Positions 23,246-34,526 of a DNA stretch of 64,000 nucleotides are shown here, piece by piece; the stretch's first letter is position 1; each line of letters begins with the position of its first letter. The translations under genes and the position numbers were made by a program. The notes beneath the pieces were generated by a model. That model saw only the letters and a program-made list of their open reading frames with translations, did no database searches and was not told the origin of the DNA. Source of the DNA: Rhizodiscina lignyota (lineage: Eukaryota > Ascomycota > Dothideomycetes > Aulographales > Rhizodiscinaceae); the NCBI GenBank assembly GCA_010015805.1, contig ML978128.1, forward strand, positions 806,001 to 870,000. Reading direction: 5' to 3'.

Positions 23246-24580
23246 ATGGCGGCAATTACCATCAACCTCCCCCTTCCGGTTCTTCCGGAGGGCTGGAGCG
23301 CAGAGAAAGACTTCAAAGCTATTTCCTCTCTTTCACCTGCCACTCAGCGAAATGTCGAGCCCGTGGGGCCTCACTTCCTAGCCCACGCCCGCAGAAAGCG
23401 ACACAAGCGCACCTTCTCCGAAGACGAGCGCATCCAAGCCCAAGAGAACGTCAAGAAGGTCGAAGATGATGACGCCGGCGAGATCAGTGAGGAGGAGGAT
23501 CCGCTGATGCTGCAGCGTGATGCGAAGGACTGGAAAGGACAGGACCATTATGCCGTCCTGGGGCTGTCGAAGTACCGCTACAAGGCTACGGAGGACCAGA
23601 TCAAGCGCGCGCACAGGAAGAAGGTGCTGAGGCATCACCCGGATAAGAAGGCCGCGTCGGGCAAGACCGAGGACGACTCGTTCTTCAAATGCATTCAGAA
23701 AGCGACTGAGACGCTGCTCGACCCTGTCAAGCGCCGCCAATGGGACAGCGTCGACCCCGGCGCGGATTTGGAGCCTCCCTCCAAGAAGCAAGTCCAGAAG
23801 GGCAACTTCTACAAGCTCTGGGGCCCCGTGTTCGAGAGCGAGGGCCGCTTCTCCAAGAAGCAGCCGGTGCCCAAGCTGGGCGACGAGAAGAGCTCGAAGG
23901 AGGCGGTGGAGGGCTTCTACGACTTCTGGTCCTACTTCGACAGCTGGCGCACCTTCGAGTACGAGGACGAGGACGTGCCGGACGACAACGAGAACCGCGA
24001 CCAGAAGCGGCACGTGGAGCGCAAGAACGCGAACGCGCGGCGCAAGAAGAAGACGGAGGACACTGCGCGCTTGAGGAAGCTGGTCGAGGACGCGATGGGC
24101 ATGGACGAGCGCCTGAAGCGCTTCAAGAAGCAGCAGTATGAGGAGAAGAACAAGAAGAAGATTGAGCGCGAGGCGGCGGCCGCGAAGGCGAAGGAGGAGG
24201 AGGCCAAGAGGAAGGAGGAAGAAGCGAAATTGGCGAAGGTGAGGGAGGAGCAGGAGAAGGCGCAGAAGGCGGACGCGAAGAAGGCCAAGGAGGCGGCCAA
24301 GAATGCGGCGAAGAAGAACAAGCGTGTTGTTAGAGGCGCGGCGAAGGATGCGAATTACTTCCACGAGGGAGGCGATGCGTCCGCGGCGGAGATTGATTCC
24401 GTGCTGAACGATGTCGATCTGGTGATTACGAAGGTGGATAATGAGGAGTTGGCGGATCTAACTGCCAAGCTGAACGGCAAGAAGGGTGCTGGAGAGATCA
24501 AGGCCGTCTTCGTGGACGAGGTGAAGAGGCTGGTCGGTGCTGGGAAGATGAAGGAGGGCGAGGCTAAAAACTTTTCGTGA
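23246..24580 (+). CDS. ZUO1: Zuotin, ribosome-associated J-protein
   Basis: This is a single exon of 444 residues. Zuotin with Ssz1 forms the ribosome-associated complex that stimulates the Hsp70 Ssb at the tunnel exit. The J domain starts at DHYAVLGLSKYRYKATEDQI and has the catalytic HPD at residues 131-133. It is followed by the zuotin homology domain (NFYKLWGPVFESEGRFS, then FYDFWSYFDSWRTFEYEDE) and a long Lys/Glu/Ala-rich charged helix that binds rRNA. The C-terminal four-helix bundle (DLTAKLNGKKGAGEIKAVFVDEVKRL) completes the family layout. The antisense Leu/Arg-rich ORF over this gene is a shadow caused by its GC-rich, strongly biased codon use. Confidence 0.97.
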   Translation: MAAITINLPLPVLPEGWSAEKDFKAISSLSPATQRNVEPVGPHFLAHARRKRHKRTFSEDERIQAQENVKKVEDDDAGEISEEEDPLMLQRDAKDWKGQDHYAVLGLSKYRYKATEDQIKRAHRKKVLRHHPDKKAASGKTEDDSFFKCIQKATETLLDPVKRRQWDSVDPGADLEPPSKKQVQKGNFYKLWGPVFESEGRFSKKQPVPKLGDEKSSKEAVEGFYDFWSYFDSWRTFEYEDEDVPDDNENRDQKRHVERKNANARRKKKTEDTARLRKLVEDAMGMDERLKRFKKQQYEEKNKKKIEREAAAAKAKEEEAKRKEEEAKLAKVREEQEKAQKADAKKAKEAAKNAAKKNKRVVRGAAKDANYFHEGGDASAAEIDSVLNDVDLVITKVDNEELADLTAKLNGKKGAGEIKAVFVDEVKRLVGAGKMKEGEAKNFS

Positions 24581-25044
24581 TATCATGAGTTATCGATCGA
24601 TTGATATATATGCGTTGCAGTTATCTCATCATTACAGCTCATATTGGGGAAAGACTGGTTGCTGAGTTGGACTCTTGGACTCGAGAACATAGAGCGTAGC
24701 TAGATCAGATCCTTCAAATTTAGGAATTCACACGGTCACTCTACCGCAAACTTGCTCATGCGTTTGTTGAATTGATTCTTTGATTTGTGACCTTCCATTG
24801 GCCCAGGGCCCCAGAAGTAGAGCCAGTTCGCTATCCATATTCTACATCATAATGAGCTCCTTCGTTGAAGAGCTGTTTAATTAGCCATTATCCTGGCCTC
24901 ATTTCATCAAGCAAACGTCAGTCTGTATCTGCAAAGCAAATGCGGCCTCTCGCTTCGAGCAAGAGGTCCATGGTATCATGCACAATCTAATAACACCATC
25001 CCAGTGAGGTGTGCATTCCCTCACGTGTGTATCTGATTCAAAAA
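24581..25044. other. Convergent 3' spacer
   Basis: It lies between the stops of ZUO1 and the MscS channel gene. AT-rich 3' UTR sequence, no gene seen. Confidence 0.5.
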
Positions 25045-28010
25045 TCAAGGTGAATACGGTCCACGAGCTGGGCCCGCTCCTGGCGGCGATCCACTAGGCT
25101 TGTAGACAGGCCCCTTCCCGCTCTTCTGGCTTCCACTCGTTGTCGGACGGCCCTGATACTGTCCACCTGGTGGAGGTGGAATGGCGCCGCGTGCCTGAGG
25201 AGACGGAATCTGATACGGCTGCTGGTAATTCAAGCCAGGCGGGTTGCTAGCCAACGGGCTTGCGTATCCCGGCTCCTGCTGCTGCGTCGTCTCGCTCACA
25301 GTTCGCATATGCGCCTGGCTCTGGCTCGCAGCTGGACTCAGACCCGCTTGGCGCTTGCCGCGTGTGCTCTCGCGTCGGAGGATTCCGCGAATGTCCTCGA
25401 TCTCTTGGCTAGGAACGCGGCCGCTTGGGCTTTGGCTTGTACCACGGTTGGAGTTGGTATCGGCGCTCAGCATGTTCGAGGAGTCGTTATTCTCGTTCTG
25501 CTCGCGCGAGTTGTACGCCTCGTCGCGTGCAAAGTCGCTATTCGGAGCTCTGGTGTTGATGGCATCCATTGCCTTCGTCTCGTGAGCGTCGAATTGCTTC
25601 TCCGCAGTATCAGGCTTCTTGGTTGGGTAGAGTCTCTTCGCTTCCAGGCCCGCGGAATATTTGTCCTTCTCATTTTGCGCGAGTTCCTCGCTGATTGCAA
25701 CAGAGTAGCCGGGATTCGCAATGGAGCCCATGGCAGCAGCGCTGCCAGCAGGACCGTAGATGGGCACCTTGCGCAGTGCGAGGACGAGGGCGCACATAAA
25801 CTTTGAGCGACGCGCCGCACGCACGGTCTCGTTGTGCCAGTTGCTCTTGTGTCGGATCTCGACGCGCAGCTCCATCTTGTTCATCTCCGCGATACCAAGG
25901 CATTCGACTTCAATCTCGGACTGGAAGTCACGCGAGTTCTCCTTGTCCAGTACGAAATTCTGCATCTCTTGCCTGAGGGCCTTGATATCCTCGAAGCTAG
26001 TGTCGAAGGAGACGAAGATGCTGATTTGCTCGCGCATTGCTTTGCTGCGGGTGACGTTCTCGATCCACAAGCTGTTGAGGACGATGTTCGGGATCTGGAC
26101 CATCTTGCCGTCGTTGACGCGCTTAAATACAGTAAACAACAAGGAAATATGCTCGACGGTGAGATGGGTATCGGTAATATCGACGCGGTCGCCAATGTCG
26201 TACGGATGCTTGACGAAGAGGAAGATGCAAGAACCGAGCACTTCCTGGCAGGTAACAGCGAAAACGAAAGATAGGGAAAGCAGAGCTGTACCAGCAGTAG
26301 CAAGTGTCGTGACAAAGGAGTGGTTAAGGAATGCAACTGGAGAATTGTTAGCAGGTTGAACTCGAAGAGCCTTATTTCATCAACTCACCAAGAACGAAAA
26401 CGCAGATAACAAACGCGACAGTCGCGAGAAGCCCATCAAGCACCTTGATAGCTTGGTCGACATCGTGCATGCTGCTCGCCACAGACTTTCGCTCACGGCC
26501 AATCTCAGTGACCATCATGATCATCTCGTCAAGACTGATATCGCCATTGCCATCGCGGTCAATTGCAAAGAAAGCTTCGTCTGCTTCTGCTTGCTTGCCT
26601 GCGCCAAGAACTTCACGGATATCCTCTGGGTACAAAGCGTCCCTGCCTTCCACCACAAAGGACATCCAGAGACGTTTAGCGAGGGCCTCAGCGGAGCGGT
26701 TGCGCTCAAGAGCTTCAACAACGATGGAGTGGGCGGCGTTCGGGTTCATAATTTGTTTGCCGGTGATTTCGTGGGCGACATTGCCGAAGACGGAAGTAAT
26801 CTTATCGCCAAATCGACCAACGTCCTGCAGAAGTCGGATTGGCGTGCCGGAGCCAGATCGCTGATGGCCGCCGCTCTTCAGGCCAGGAATTGCCAAGTCC
26901 ATTGAGTCCGTCATAGTGTAGTCCTCTTCCGCAAACTCATTGCAAAACATTGGGAACAACGCTCGCGAAGCTTCGAAGAGAAGGCCAAGCAAAAACACGT
27001 TGTGCTTCGACTCGATGACCTTCGTATTGAACTGTTTGCGATGGTAGCTGATGCTGATGAGCTGGATGATGAACTTCTCGGCGAGGAAGATAAGTGACGC
27101 AACGAGAAGAGCGGCCAGAATCTCGCGAATGATGTTCTGCCATTGCTTAAGGGTGGTTGCTGTCTTCGGTTTACCGTTTGCAACTTCTTCAGCAGCTTCT
27201 CGCAGGGTATCGGGATTGTTCGTCATCAACGGAGAGAATGTTGCCAAAGAGCAGAGTGCCCACAGAGCGAAGGTAACAGGCAGAGCCAGTGCCTTGAGTA
27301 CCAATGCATATTTACGGGTGCCAGAAGAGACGACGCCAGCGAAAAACTGGAAGACTGAGGGTAGAAAGTGCGTGAAGATCTTCGCAATCCACAAGCTCAA
27401 CCAGACTACCAAGATTAGTCAACAGTTCAACGATTTACTCTTCCATGAACTCACCAATCTCGACCCAGGTAAACAACCACACAATCCTTACTCCGCCTAT
27501 CTTTGCATCCTTCGCTGCGGTCGCGCCGATAATGATGGGAAGCGCGATCGCGATACCCAGTGGCAGCACGTAAACAAAGTATCGCGTGATGATGCTGAAA
27601 TTCATAAACTTGTCGTAAAACTTGCCCATCCAGGTAACCGTGTCTTCCTCGCCATCATAGCCCCGCCTGCTGCTCGAGCCCTTGCTGTCTACCGTCTTGA
27701 GCCTTCGTCGACCACGCGTGTGTCGATGGAAGAGGCCGCCGCTCTTCTCGGAGACAATGGGTGTCATATCGTCTTGCTCATTTCGAGCTGTCGTCGAAGA
27801 GCCAGTCCGGAAGCCACTTCGTGCACTGCTATGACTGACGACTTGCTGGAGAGGAATCTCGTCGTGCCGCGCCATGCTGCCGCCTTTGTCGCTGTTGTGT
27901 TCGTACTCTGATGATTCGAGTGGTTCGAAGCCTTCTCCTTCGGGGGTAAAGATTGGAAGTCGGGGGGAGAGGTGCTTCTTTTGAGATCTGAATGATCGGC
28001 CGATCGACAT
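25045..28010 (-). CDS. EF-hand MscS-type mechanosensitive channel (Msy1/Msy2-like)
   Basis: Exons 28010-27455, 27405-26389 and 26336-25045 give 954 residues. In fission yeast, Msy1 and Msy2 are ER channels that control calcium during hypo-osmotic shock. A disordered N-terminus precedes several hydrophobic spans (RYFVYVLPLGIAIALPIII, then an ILAALLVASLIFLAEKFIIQL span). A cytosolic segment carries an EF-hand loop (DRDGNGDISLDE). The MscS pore helix and beta-domain follow (FVFAVTCQEVLGSCIFLFVKHPYDIGDRVDI, with VQIPNIVLNSLWIENVTRS). The last ~250 residues are Pro/Gln/Ser-rich and disordered. ER or plasma-membrane location is inferred; I cannot say which paralogue it matches. Confidence 0.9.
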
Positions 28011-29371
28011 GCGAGTGAAAGTGGGAAGAACCCTTGACGATCAATTGAAGGAGTGGGTGAGATGATGAGATCTGTGGGAGGAAGTTTGCGTGTTCAGACT
28101 TTGTGGGTCTCGGATGAAATTGGATGTGCTAAGTGGCTTGACGTATGTTGCGCCGTCGTTGGTGAAGAGGAAAACTGGAGCGTTACACTAGCCTCTCGCT
28201 GCGCAGAATTGGAGGGCTGAGGGCTGAAAATTCTTGGTTCCTGGGCGATCTTCAATTGAAGCACGCGGGAAGGCGAAGTCGGAAGAATGACGATCTGCAG
28301 TGTTTGTCAAAGGAATGTACGTCACCCGCGTTTGTTGGTGGAGCTGCTTCCGAGGCCGTGAGAGAGAGACTTTGAATGAGTGAATGAGCTTCAAACGAGA
28401 GATAATAAGAGATTTGCACAATGAGGGACGCGTCAATCTCCTGCCCTCGAGCTCGACAGCTTAAGCGTGATGAGCAGCAGGGCTGCGGCGGGAGTGCGGC
28501 CTTGTGCAGCTTCATTCACGCCAGAAAAGGGGGCGTCATCGGCTAGGCCCGATGCGGGAAGGCCGGCAAGCCACAGGCAGGGGCGATGCCGCTGCAGCTT
28601 TTCAGGGACGCGTTTCAGGCTGGAGCTGAAACGCGTGACTGGCCAATCGATCGATCAGGCCCGAACTGCAAATTCTACATCCCAACATGCTCGAGGAACA
28701 GCGAACCGCTTCGTTACCGGCGTCTCTGCATCTGCTCAGGAGCTGGAGCAGACCTAGCTCGCATCTAAACAATGTCGAATCAACAGCTGAACGCCGATGT
28801 TGAACCAGACCGCTCAGATTGCACTGTAAGACAAGATCAGGTGCCTTGGCCAGGAACCCATCCTCCACGAGTACATAGTATGTCCATAGGAGCGTGTGCA
28901 ACAGCCACAGAATGCTCTTTACAGCCGCGCGGACGGCGAACGAGCAGCATGTTGAGGCTCCAGACGGCAGAAGAGCGTTCTCCTGCCCCTTGAGCAGAAG
29001 TGTGGAGACTCACGTAAAAATCAGTTTTCAGCGGAGAGCAACCGTCATCGCTCGGATGCGTAAGCGATCCACTCCAGGAAACGGTACCCAATGCAGGGTG
29101 AATTGTAAGACAAGCAATACAGGGCGGTTCAGAAGGCGCTGCCTGGACTTTACGCATGCGCCACATGGAAGCAATTCTTCCGCCGCAAATGCACGATCGG
29201 AGGAGCAGTGTATCCAAAGTTCCAAATAGTAAGAGAGTGTCTCCACCACATCTGGCGGTACTACTCCGTCCTGCTGTTTCGGCTTGAAGCAGAAGCTCTT
29301 CTTTTCATTGCTCAACATCCTCGGCTCATGACACAGGACACCTCCAGACTTCGATCCCAGATCACGATCAA

Positions 29372-29700
29372 TCACCGCACGGAACCTCGTATACCCGCCC
29401 ATGCCACCGCATCCCAGTTCAGTATCGCAATCCGGATCTTCGCAGGGTCATTTTCTCGCAATGCTCTCCACCATTTCGGAGAATCAGCGCAGGGCGGGCG
29501 TTCGAGACTCGCAATGTCCACTCGCGTATTGCCGAACACGATGTGCTTTTCATCGACAATCGCACCTTCAAGACTGGAAATGCTAGAAAACAAGTCCACG
29601 TTGAGAAAAAGAAAGACTAACGTGTTGCATCGTGCCATATCACACCGCTGGTGAAACCAGCACCAGATGTCGCTTCATGCGAATTCCGTCACGGGCTGCC
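29372..29700 (-). pseudogene. Possible gene remnant
   Basis: A 39-nt intron-like segment (GTTAGT...TTTTCTAG, pyrimidine-rich, about 29583-29621) joins two open segments. The first reads GAGFTSGVIWHDATR and the second ISSLEGAIVDEKHIVFGNTR, followed by PKWWRALRENDPAKIRIAIL; it ends at a stop at 29372. The frame is closed by a stop upstream with no ATG. The sequence looks coding-like but I recognise no family. It could be a degraded gene or chance. Confidence 0.25.
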
Positions 29701-30668
29701 GAATGTAGACTCGCCTAACAGAATGCGGTAATTCATCCTCCGTTTTGTTTCCACTTTGGTGCATCATACATGTCCTTTTCAAGAAAATCCCAAGTCATCC
29801 ATATGCACGCGTGTTTGAAACCACGGGTTGCTCGTGCATGAAGCTTCGTCTACAAAGTCGGTTCTTACTGTACATCGTACAACTTCCTCACAAGGTCGAG
29901 GTCACACCGATGCACACAAGCAAGAATCACAAACGATCGTGTGGGTCGTAGTCAGCAGGTTGTTCATCTGCCATCTCATCTATCCAGCTGGGATCCAGTG
30001 TGCAATCTCTATCGTCCTTTCTTTGGCTCTCTTCTTGTCGGTTGCAATCCAGTCCTCGCCTTCAGCAACAGTACGCCTTGCTAGTTCAATAAATTTATTA
30101 GTTGTTGAATATCTGCAACGTCAACTCAATTTGATGGGTGTTGTCTTCCCTGATTGTGGCCTGGTTGGGCCATTCAGGGAGTGCCATATCGTAGCTGACT
30201 TTTCATACTGTCTACCAGGCGGAGTCACTTCGACGAGTCCACTCAGTCTCAGAGTGAACATTTACGGAAGATGCTATCTGCCCATGCCTTAGATCTCCTT
30301 TCTAGTGTCGTGCGCAATGCAATTCGTGTCCATCATGTTCTCAAATACGCGTTCTATCGCATCTGGGGCAGGCAGGTGTCCTTTGATTTGCTGCAGCACC
30401 ATTTTTAGACCACTATCTAGGTCTATCTACTGGCTGTACCTTCAAATCTTCGCCGCTTTCTGCCTCCAGGCCGCCTCCTCCCGGACCTGGCATCTAGCAA
30501 GAGTTTAGAGGGGTGAGTATGTACACCACTGGTATTAGGTTGAAAGATGCAGTTGTGGTTCGATATGCGACGGAGCTTCCTGCGGCCTTTGATACAAAGC
30601 GGACAAGATGAAATTATTGTGTCGGGTAAGTCGAGATAAAGCATTTCGGGGATACTTGATGATCAACA

Positions 30669-30707
30669 GTATCCTCCAATGCAGTCCGCCAGGTTGGCGG
30701 AGGATAC
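30669..30707. repeat. Inverted repeat
   Basis: Arms GTATCCTCC (30669-30677) and GGAGGATAC (30699-30707), with an inner CCGCCA/TGGCGG pair around a three-base loop. Confidence 0.6.
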
Positions 30708-30929
30708 GATGATTGTGTGCATCGCCCTCGAGGCTGAAGGCGTCATTTCGAGATCTGCATGTCTTCAAAAGATCGGCAAGCAATTGTAGAGTTCCAGGAT
30801 TACCAAAGACGGCCCGCGCAGGTTGCCTTATAGCTGTCCACTAGTTTGGCACCGCAGACTTTGAAATGAGCAACGGTAAGCCACATAAGAGCTCGTATTC
30901 AAAGGCCAGCGGCTAGATACTGTGGCATG

Positions 30930-31420
30930 CTGTGATTCGTGAAACACATTCTTCTGTCGTTCTGCTATGTAACCCGTAAGCGCAATCCGAAGCCGTGAAG
31001 TCCGTAGCTCGCCGGCTCGCCAATGATGTGTGAGCAATGGTTTGATTATCTTAGGAGTGAGACAGAAGTTAGAGATACGGCCACTCTAACTTGTGGCGAG
31101 AGAAAAAGAGATTGTATTCGACAACCAGCGCATATACACGTTCATTTAGCATTGGATTTGTAAAACACCTTCTCCTAACGTTTGCGATACAATCTAGAGG
31201 CGTAATCCGAAGCCATAAAGGCCATGAATCGTGGCTTGCCGACTGCTGCGCAATCGACAGTCTCATTATATTAGGAGTGAGAAGGACTTAGAAACATTAC
31301 CTCTCCAGCTCAACGAAAGTGCGAAGGAACTTGTATTCGATACCTAGCACTTACATATATTCGCTTACTAGTGAATTTGTGCCAGACTTATTTCCGCCGC
31401 TATGCTACGTACATATGCTA
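30930..31420. repeat. Two diverged tandem units of a ~220-bp repeat
   Basis: Landmarks recur about 218 bp apart: ATTATCTTAGGAGTGAGA near 31046 and ATTATATTAGGAGTGAGA near 31265. Also paired are CGCAATCCGAAGCCGTGAAG with CGTAATCCGAAGCCATAAAG, and TTGTATTCGACAACCAGC with TTGTATTCGATACCTAGC. The same landmarks occur at 44.5-45.5 kb. Confidence 0.6.
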
Positions 31421-31885
31421 GAATGGGATTAAAGTGATACATGCGGACACAGTTGCGTAAGTCGTATCTGAAGATGCCTCTTCTCCCAGAATTTGGCAGG
31501 CTCAAGCACCTGTGATGTATATTAGAAGAAATGTGGGAGAGTGGGGGAGATATATAGTCACGACGGGGTGGGCTTGGCATGGCAAGGGTGGTCATGCGGC
31601 TCTGCTAGGCCCCTGAAATGCCAAGACTCGTGGCCGCACGGGCCATAGACCCTTCCCCATATCTCTGCCATCCAGCCATCTTCATATCATTCATTCTAGG
31701 CACTTTCACGATACCATAAGACCGAGTCATAAATCTCCGCTTGCTGTTTGATTCGGTGAGATTTGTAGGAGGCTAGCTAATTGTGCAATTTCAGGATCTA
31801 GATCGCTCAAATGCAGGTACGCTGGTGTGGCTGGTCCCAGCCTCTTGCTGGAATCCAACCACACCACCAGCCTTCTTTTTGCGCC

Positions 31886-31893
31886 TATATATT
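31886..31893 (+). promoter_or_regulatory. TATA-like element
   Basis: TATATATT about 120 bp upstream of the secreted protein start at 32012. Confidence 0.4.
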
Positions 31894-32011
31894 CAAAACC
31901 CTTGCATGAGATCTTCTTCTCAGACAACTGCAGAACAATTATCTTTCTCTTGCTGACATTTTGAGATCAACTCCTCTGCAACTTCAGTTCACCGTGACAA
32001 ATATCCTCAAG

Positions 32012-33043
32012 ATGCGCTGTCTTCTATCTATCGCTTCCTTCGCGCTCCTCGCCTCCGCACACCCTCTTCTCTCAAACCGACCACAACTTCCTCAACGCCG
32101 AAGAAGTCCACAACCATACTCTGTCGTCAATGTCGATGGCAGCTCAGATTCAGAGCCGACATCTGGACCGACGACGATCGTAGAAACTGTTACCGTCGAC
32201 TCTCCCAAAGCGACAGAGACAGAATTCAGGACGAAGACTGCCAAACTTCCTCCCGCTACCCACACCATCATCACCACACTTGTCCTCTCCTACGAAGAGT
32301 CCGTAACGACAGTTGTCGTCACCTACACACAACCGCATGCCGCGATCAGCACATCAACTCTCGTAGCAGACCCGCCTCCATACACTGTGGACTCGTCTTC
32401 CCCTACAACAGTGACTGTCGTCTCAACAGAGTCAACATCAACATCGTCGACTTCATATTATGACGATGGATTGTGGCACACATTCTATCCGGTCAAGGAC
32501 TTTGGACCATCAACCACATCCTCATCCTCAACATCAACCTCATCCTCATCTTCTCCCGCCGCCGCGACTCCTCCATCGAGCTCGTCGTATTCCTCCAAAC
32601 CTACTATCTCCTCCCATTCCTCTGCATCCTCAACATCCGCAACCGCTCCTTCAACATCACCTTCCGCGTCTCTGAGCACAACCGAAGCTCCCCTTCCCGA
32701 TGCGTCGGACTCTATTCCTGCCACTACGTCTTTCACTACGACGTCTACAAATGCCTGGTTCTCAGCGGCGTCTGTAAGCACACCAGCTGACTATCCTCGC
32801 TCCTCGTCCAATACGGCCGACTCCATATCCATACCTGCAACTACATCATTCACTACGACGTCGACGAATGCCTGGTTTTCAGCGGCTTCTGTGAGCACCC
32901 CCGCTGACTATCCTCGCGCCTCGTCATCGACTCCGGCTTCGGCGAACTCAACACTTTCAAAGAGAGATGTTCTCCTCGAGTACCTCGGACCCAAGAGCTG
33001 GACGACCATCTACCCTCCGCAACCGACCACAACTACTTCGTAA
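32012..33043 (+). CDS. Secreted Ser/Thr-rich protein with internal repeat and Kex2 sites
   Basis: This is a single exon of 343 residues. The ATG at 32012 begins a clear signal peptide (MRCLLSIASFALLASA). It is followed by RRR (possible Kex2-type site), a Thr/Val-rich region, and a Ser/Thr-rich mucin-like stretch likely to be O-glycosylated. Two near-identical copies of ATTSFTTTSTNAWFSAASVS follow, spaced 39 residues apart. A dibasic LSKR site releases the C-terminal DVLLEYLGPKSWTTIYPPQ segment. There is no GPI signal. I do not recognise the family; a cell-wall or surface protein is the safest reading, a processed peptide precursor a second possibility. Confidence 0.7.
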   Translation: MRCLLSIASFALLASAHPLLSNRPQLPQRRRSPQPYSVVNVDGSSDSEPTSGPTTIVETVTVDSPKATETEFRTKTAKLPPATHTIITTLVLSYEESVTTVVVTYTQPHAAISTSTLVADPPPYTVDSSSPTTVTVVSTESTSTSSTSYYDDGLWHTFYPVKDFGPSTTSSSSTSTSSSSSPAAATPPSSSSYSSKPTISSHSSASSTSATAPSTSPSASLSTTEAPLPDASDSIPATTSFTTTSTNAWFSAASVSTPADYPRSSSNTADSISIPATTSFTTTSTNAWFSAASVSTPADYPRASSSTPASANSTLSKRDVLLEYLGPKSWTTIYPPQPTTTTS

Positions 33044-33428
33044 CGCTTTAACGACTTCCACGAATACGAAAATCGATCACGGCATCAAAATGAATACGCA
33101 ATGAGCGATATGTACATGAAAATACAGGATACCAGTGCAGGACACAAGAATGGTTTACGTTAAATATCCCTTTTCGATTCATGTAGATTTCTTTTGCACC
33201 CTTTTAATATGGGTTTAATGGGTCACGGGAAACGGATTATCACTACAGCAGCATAGTGCATGCGCTGAATGAAACTAGCGACGGCGCTTTTTGATCTGAT
33301 AGACTTTGTATGATACAAATAATACGATCGAATGGAATCACGCAACAATCATCGCGCTCTTACGTCTGTGATTCCCATGCTCCTAGTTGTGAGGTGTTGC
33401 CGGCTTCGCATCAGATGAGGGCAATACT
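33044..33428. other. Convergent 3' spacer
   Basis: AT-rich sequence between two stop codons. No gene seen. Confidence 0.5.
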
Positions 33429-34526
33429 TTAGAGTCTTCCTTTCCTTCTGTCCTCACCAATCTTCAGAATTGGCTTTAGATTCTTCGCCTGTACCCGCTC
33501 CCACAAGCTACCAAGGCCAGCCTCTTGGCCCTTCTTTTCTTCCCTCCGGAACCACTCCTCCGCGGTCTTGATTCTGTCCGGGAAGATCTGATCCAGAAGT
33601 TTGTAGTCCCGCTGAATTACGCCCGTATTCCCGCCTGAGTACTTCCACATGTTCCAAAACCCTGTGAAATTCTGTCGGAACGTCATGGCGGCTGGGTCTT
33701 TCAGGTCAGAATTGTATCCTGACGGGCGTTCGGCTGCGGCGCCCATATCACCCTTGGCCCAATAGTCCTCCAGACTGGTATCGATGTACCGGGCAGGATG
33801 GCCTGTGACCTTCTCGAAGGCCTTTGCAAGCTCATCGTAGCCGATATGATCGATGGCAACTTCCAGATCCATGCCATTGGACCGCTCGGGGTGGTCAAAT
33901 AGCCAGCGGACGTAGTATTCGCAATCATCCAGCGCAACATGCACGACCGAGCCGTTGCCCAGCGGTACCTTCCAGGTCACCACGCCATCCTCAATGGTGG
34001 GCACCATAATAGTCTGCGCCGCAATCGTCATTTCGATATACGGTCCCGTCGTGAACACCGCCGCTCCCATGCGTCCCCTATTCAACCTATTCTGCTGCAG
34101 AATCCACTCTCCAACCCGTCCCTTGCCGTCATAATGCCCAGTCCGGAACTTCGGGTCGTACCCGCTCTTCTTGTACACAAAGTCCAGGTTCCCATACACG
34201 AGGAACTTGATCCCTTCTTCCAATGCAATCTCATACGACCGGATGGCCCAGTACATCTCCGTCTTCTCGCCCGAGTTAAAGCCGTCGATGTTCACGAACG
34301 CGCCCCAGCAATCTTTGAAGCCTGCGTGCAGGTCCGTTTCCGAGGCGAACGTGCCTTCGACGAGCTCGACATTGCTGCCGAGACTGGCAAGTTGTCGGGC
34401 ACGTGCGGATGTGGAGTTGCGCGTCAGCACGCGAACGGCGTATTCGCCGTCTTTCACGAGACCGCGGATTACTGGAATGCCTTGGGCGCCAGTGCCGCCG
34501 ATGATGAAGATTTTGCGGGGTGCCAT
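33429..34526 (-). CDS. NmrA-like NAD(P)-binding protein
   Basis: This is a single exon of 365 residues. The Rossmann motif FIIGGTGAQGIPVIRGL sits at the start, followed by VRVLTRN, the usual position that selects NADP. Further family features are VELVEGTFASETDLHAGFKDCWGAFV and VYGNLDFVYKKSGYDPKFRTGHYDGKGRV, close to fungal NmrA-like/HSCARG proteins that act as redox sensors or reductases. The ATG at 34526 was chosen because the fold starts directly after it; the upstream open frame (to 34703) has no family sequence. Its substrate is unknown. Confidence 0.88.
   Translation of the reverse strand: MAPRKIFIIGGTGAQGIPVIRGLVKDGEYAVRVLTRNSTSARARQLASLGSNVELVEGTFASETDLHAGFKDCWGAFVNIDGFNSGEKTEMYWAIRSYEIALEEGIKFLVYGNLDFVYKKSGYDPKFRTGHYDGKGRVGEWILQQNRLNRGRMGAAVFTTGPYIEMTIAAQTIMVPTIEDGVVTWKVPLGNGSVVHVALDDCEYYVRWLFDHPERSNGMDLEVAIDHIGYDELAKAFEKVTGHPARYIDTSLEDYWAKGDMGAAAERPSGYNSDLKDPAAMTFRQNFTGFWNMWKYSGGNTGVIQRDYKLLDQIFPDRIKTAEEWFRREEKKGQEAGLGSLWERVQAKNLKPILKIGEDRRKGRL

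Larger units (their letters stand above)
28011..32011. other. 4-kb gene-poor region
   Basis: No convincing gene lies between the MscS start and the Ser/Thr-rich secreted protein. The left 500 bp are the MscS promoter. The rest holds a possible gene remnant at 29372-29700, an inverted repeat at 30669-30707 and diverged tandem repeats at 30930-31420. Short ORFs are scattered on both strands without codon bias or recognisable motifs. Confidence 0.6.

Noticed and set aside
23378-24364. 328-codon minus-strand ORF rich in Leu and Arg
   Set aside because: Antisense shadow of ZUO1: its Lys/Glu codons (AAG, GAG) read as Leu/Leu-type codons on the other strand, and no domain is visible.
28467-31600. 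Mobile element with terminal repeats or transposase in the 4-kb desert
   Set aside because: No transposase or reverse-transcriptase motif and no long terminal repeats are seen; only short degenerate tandem repeats.
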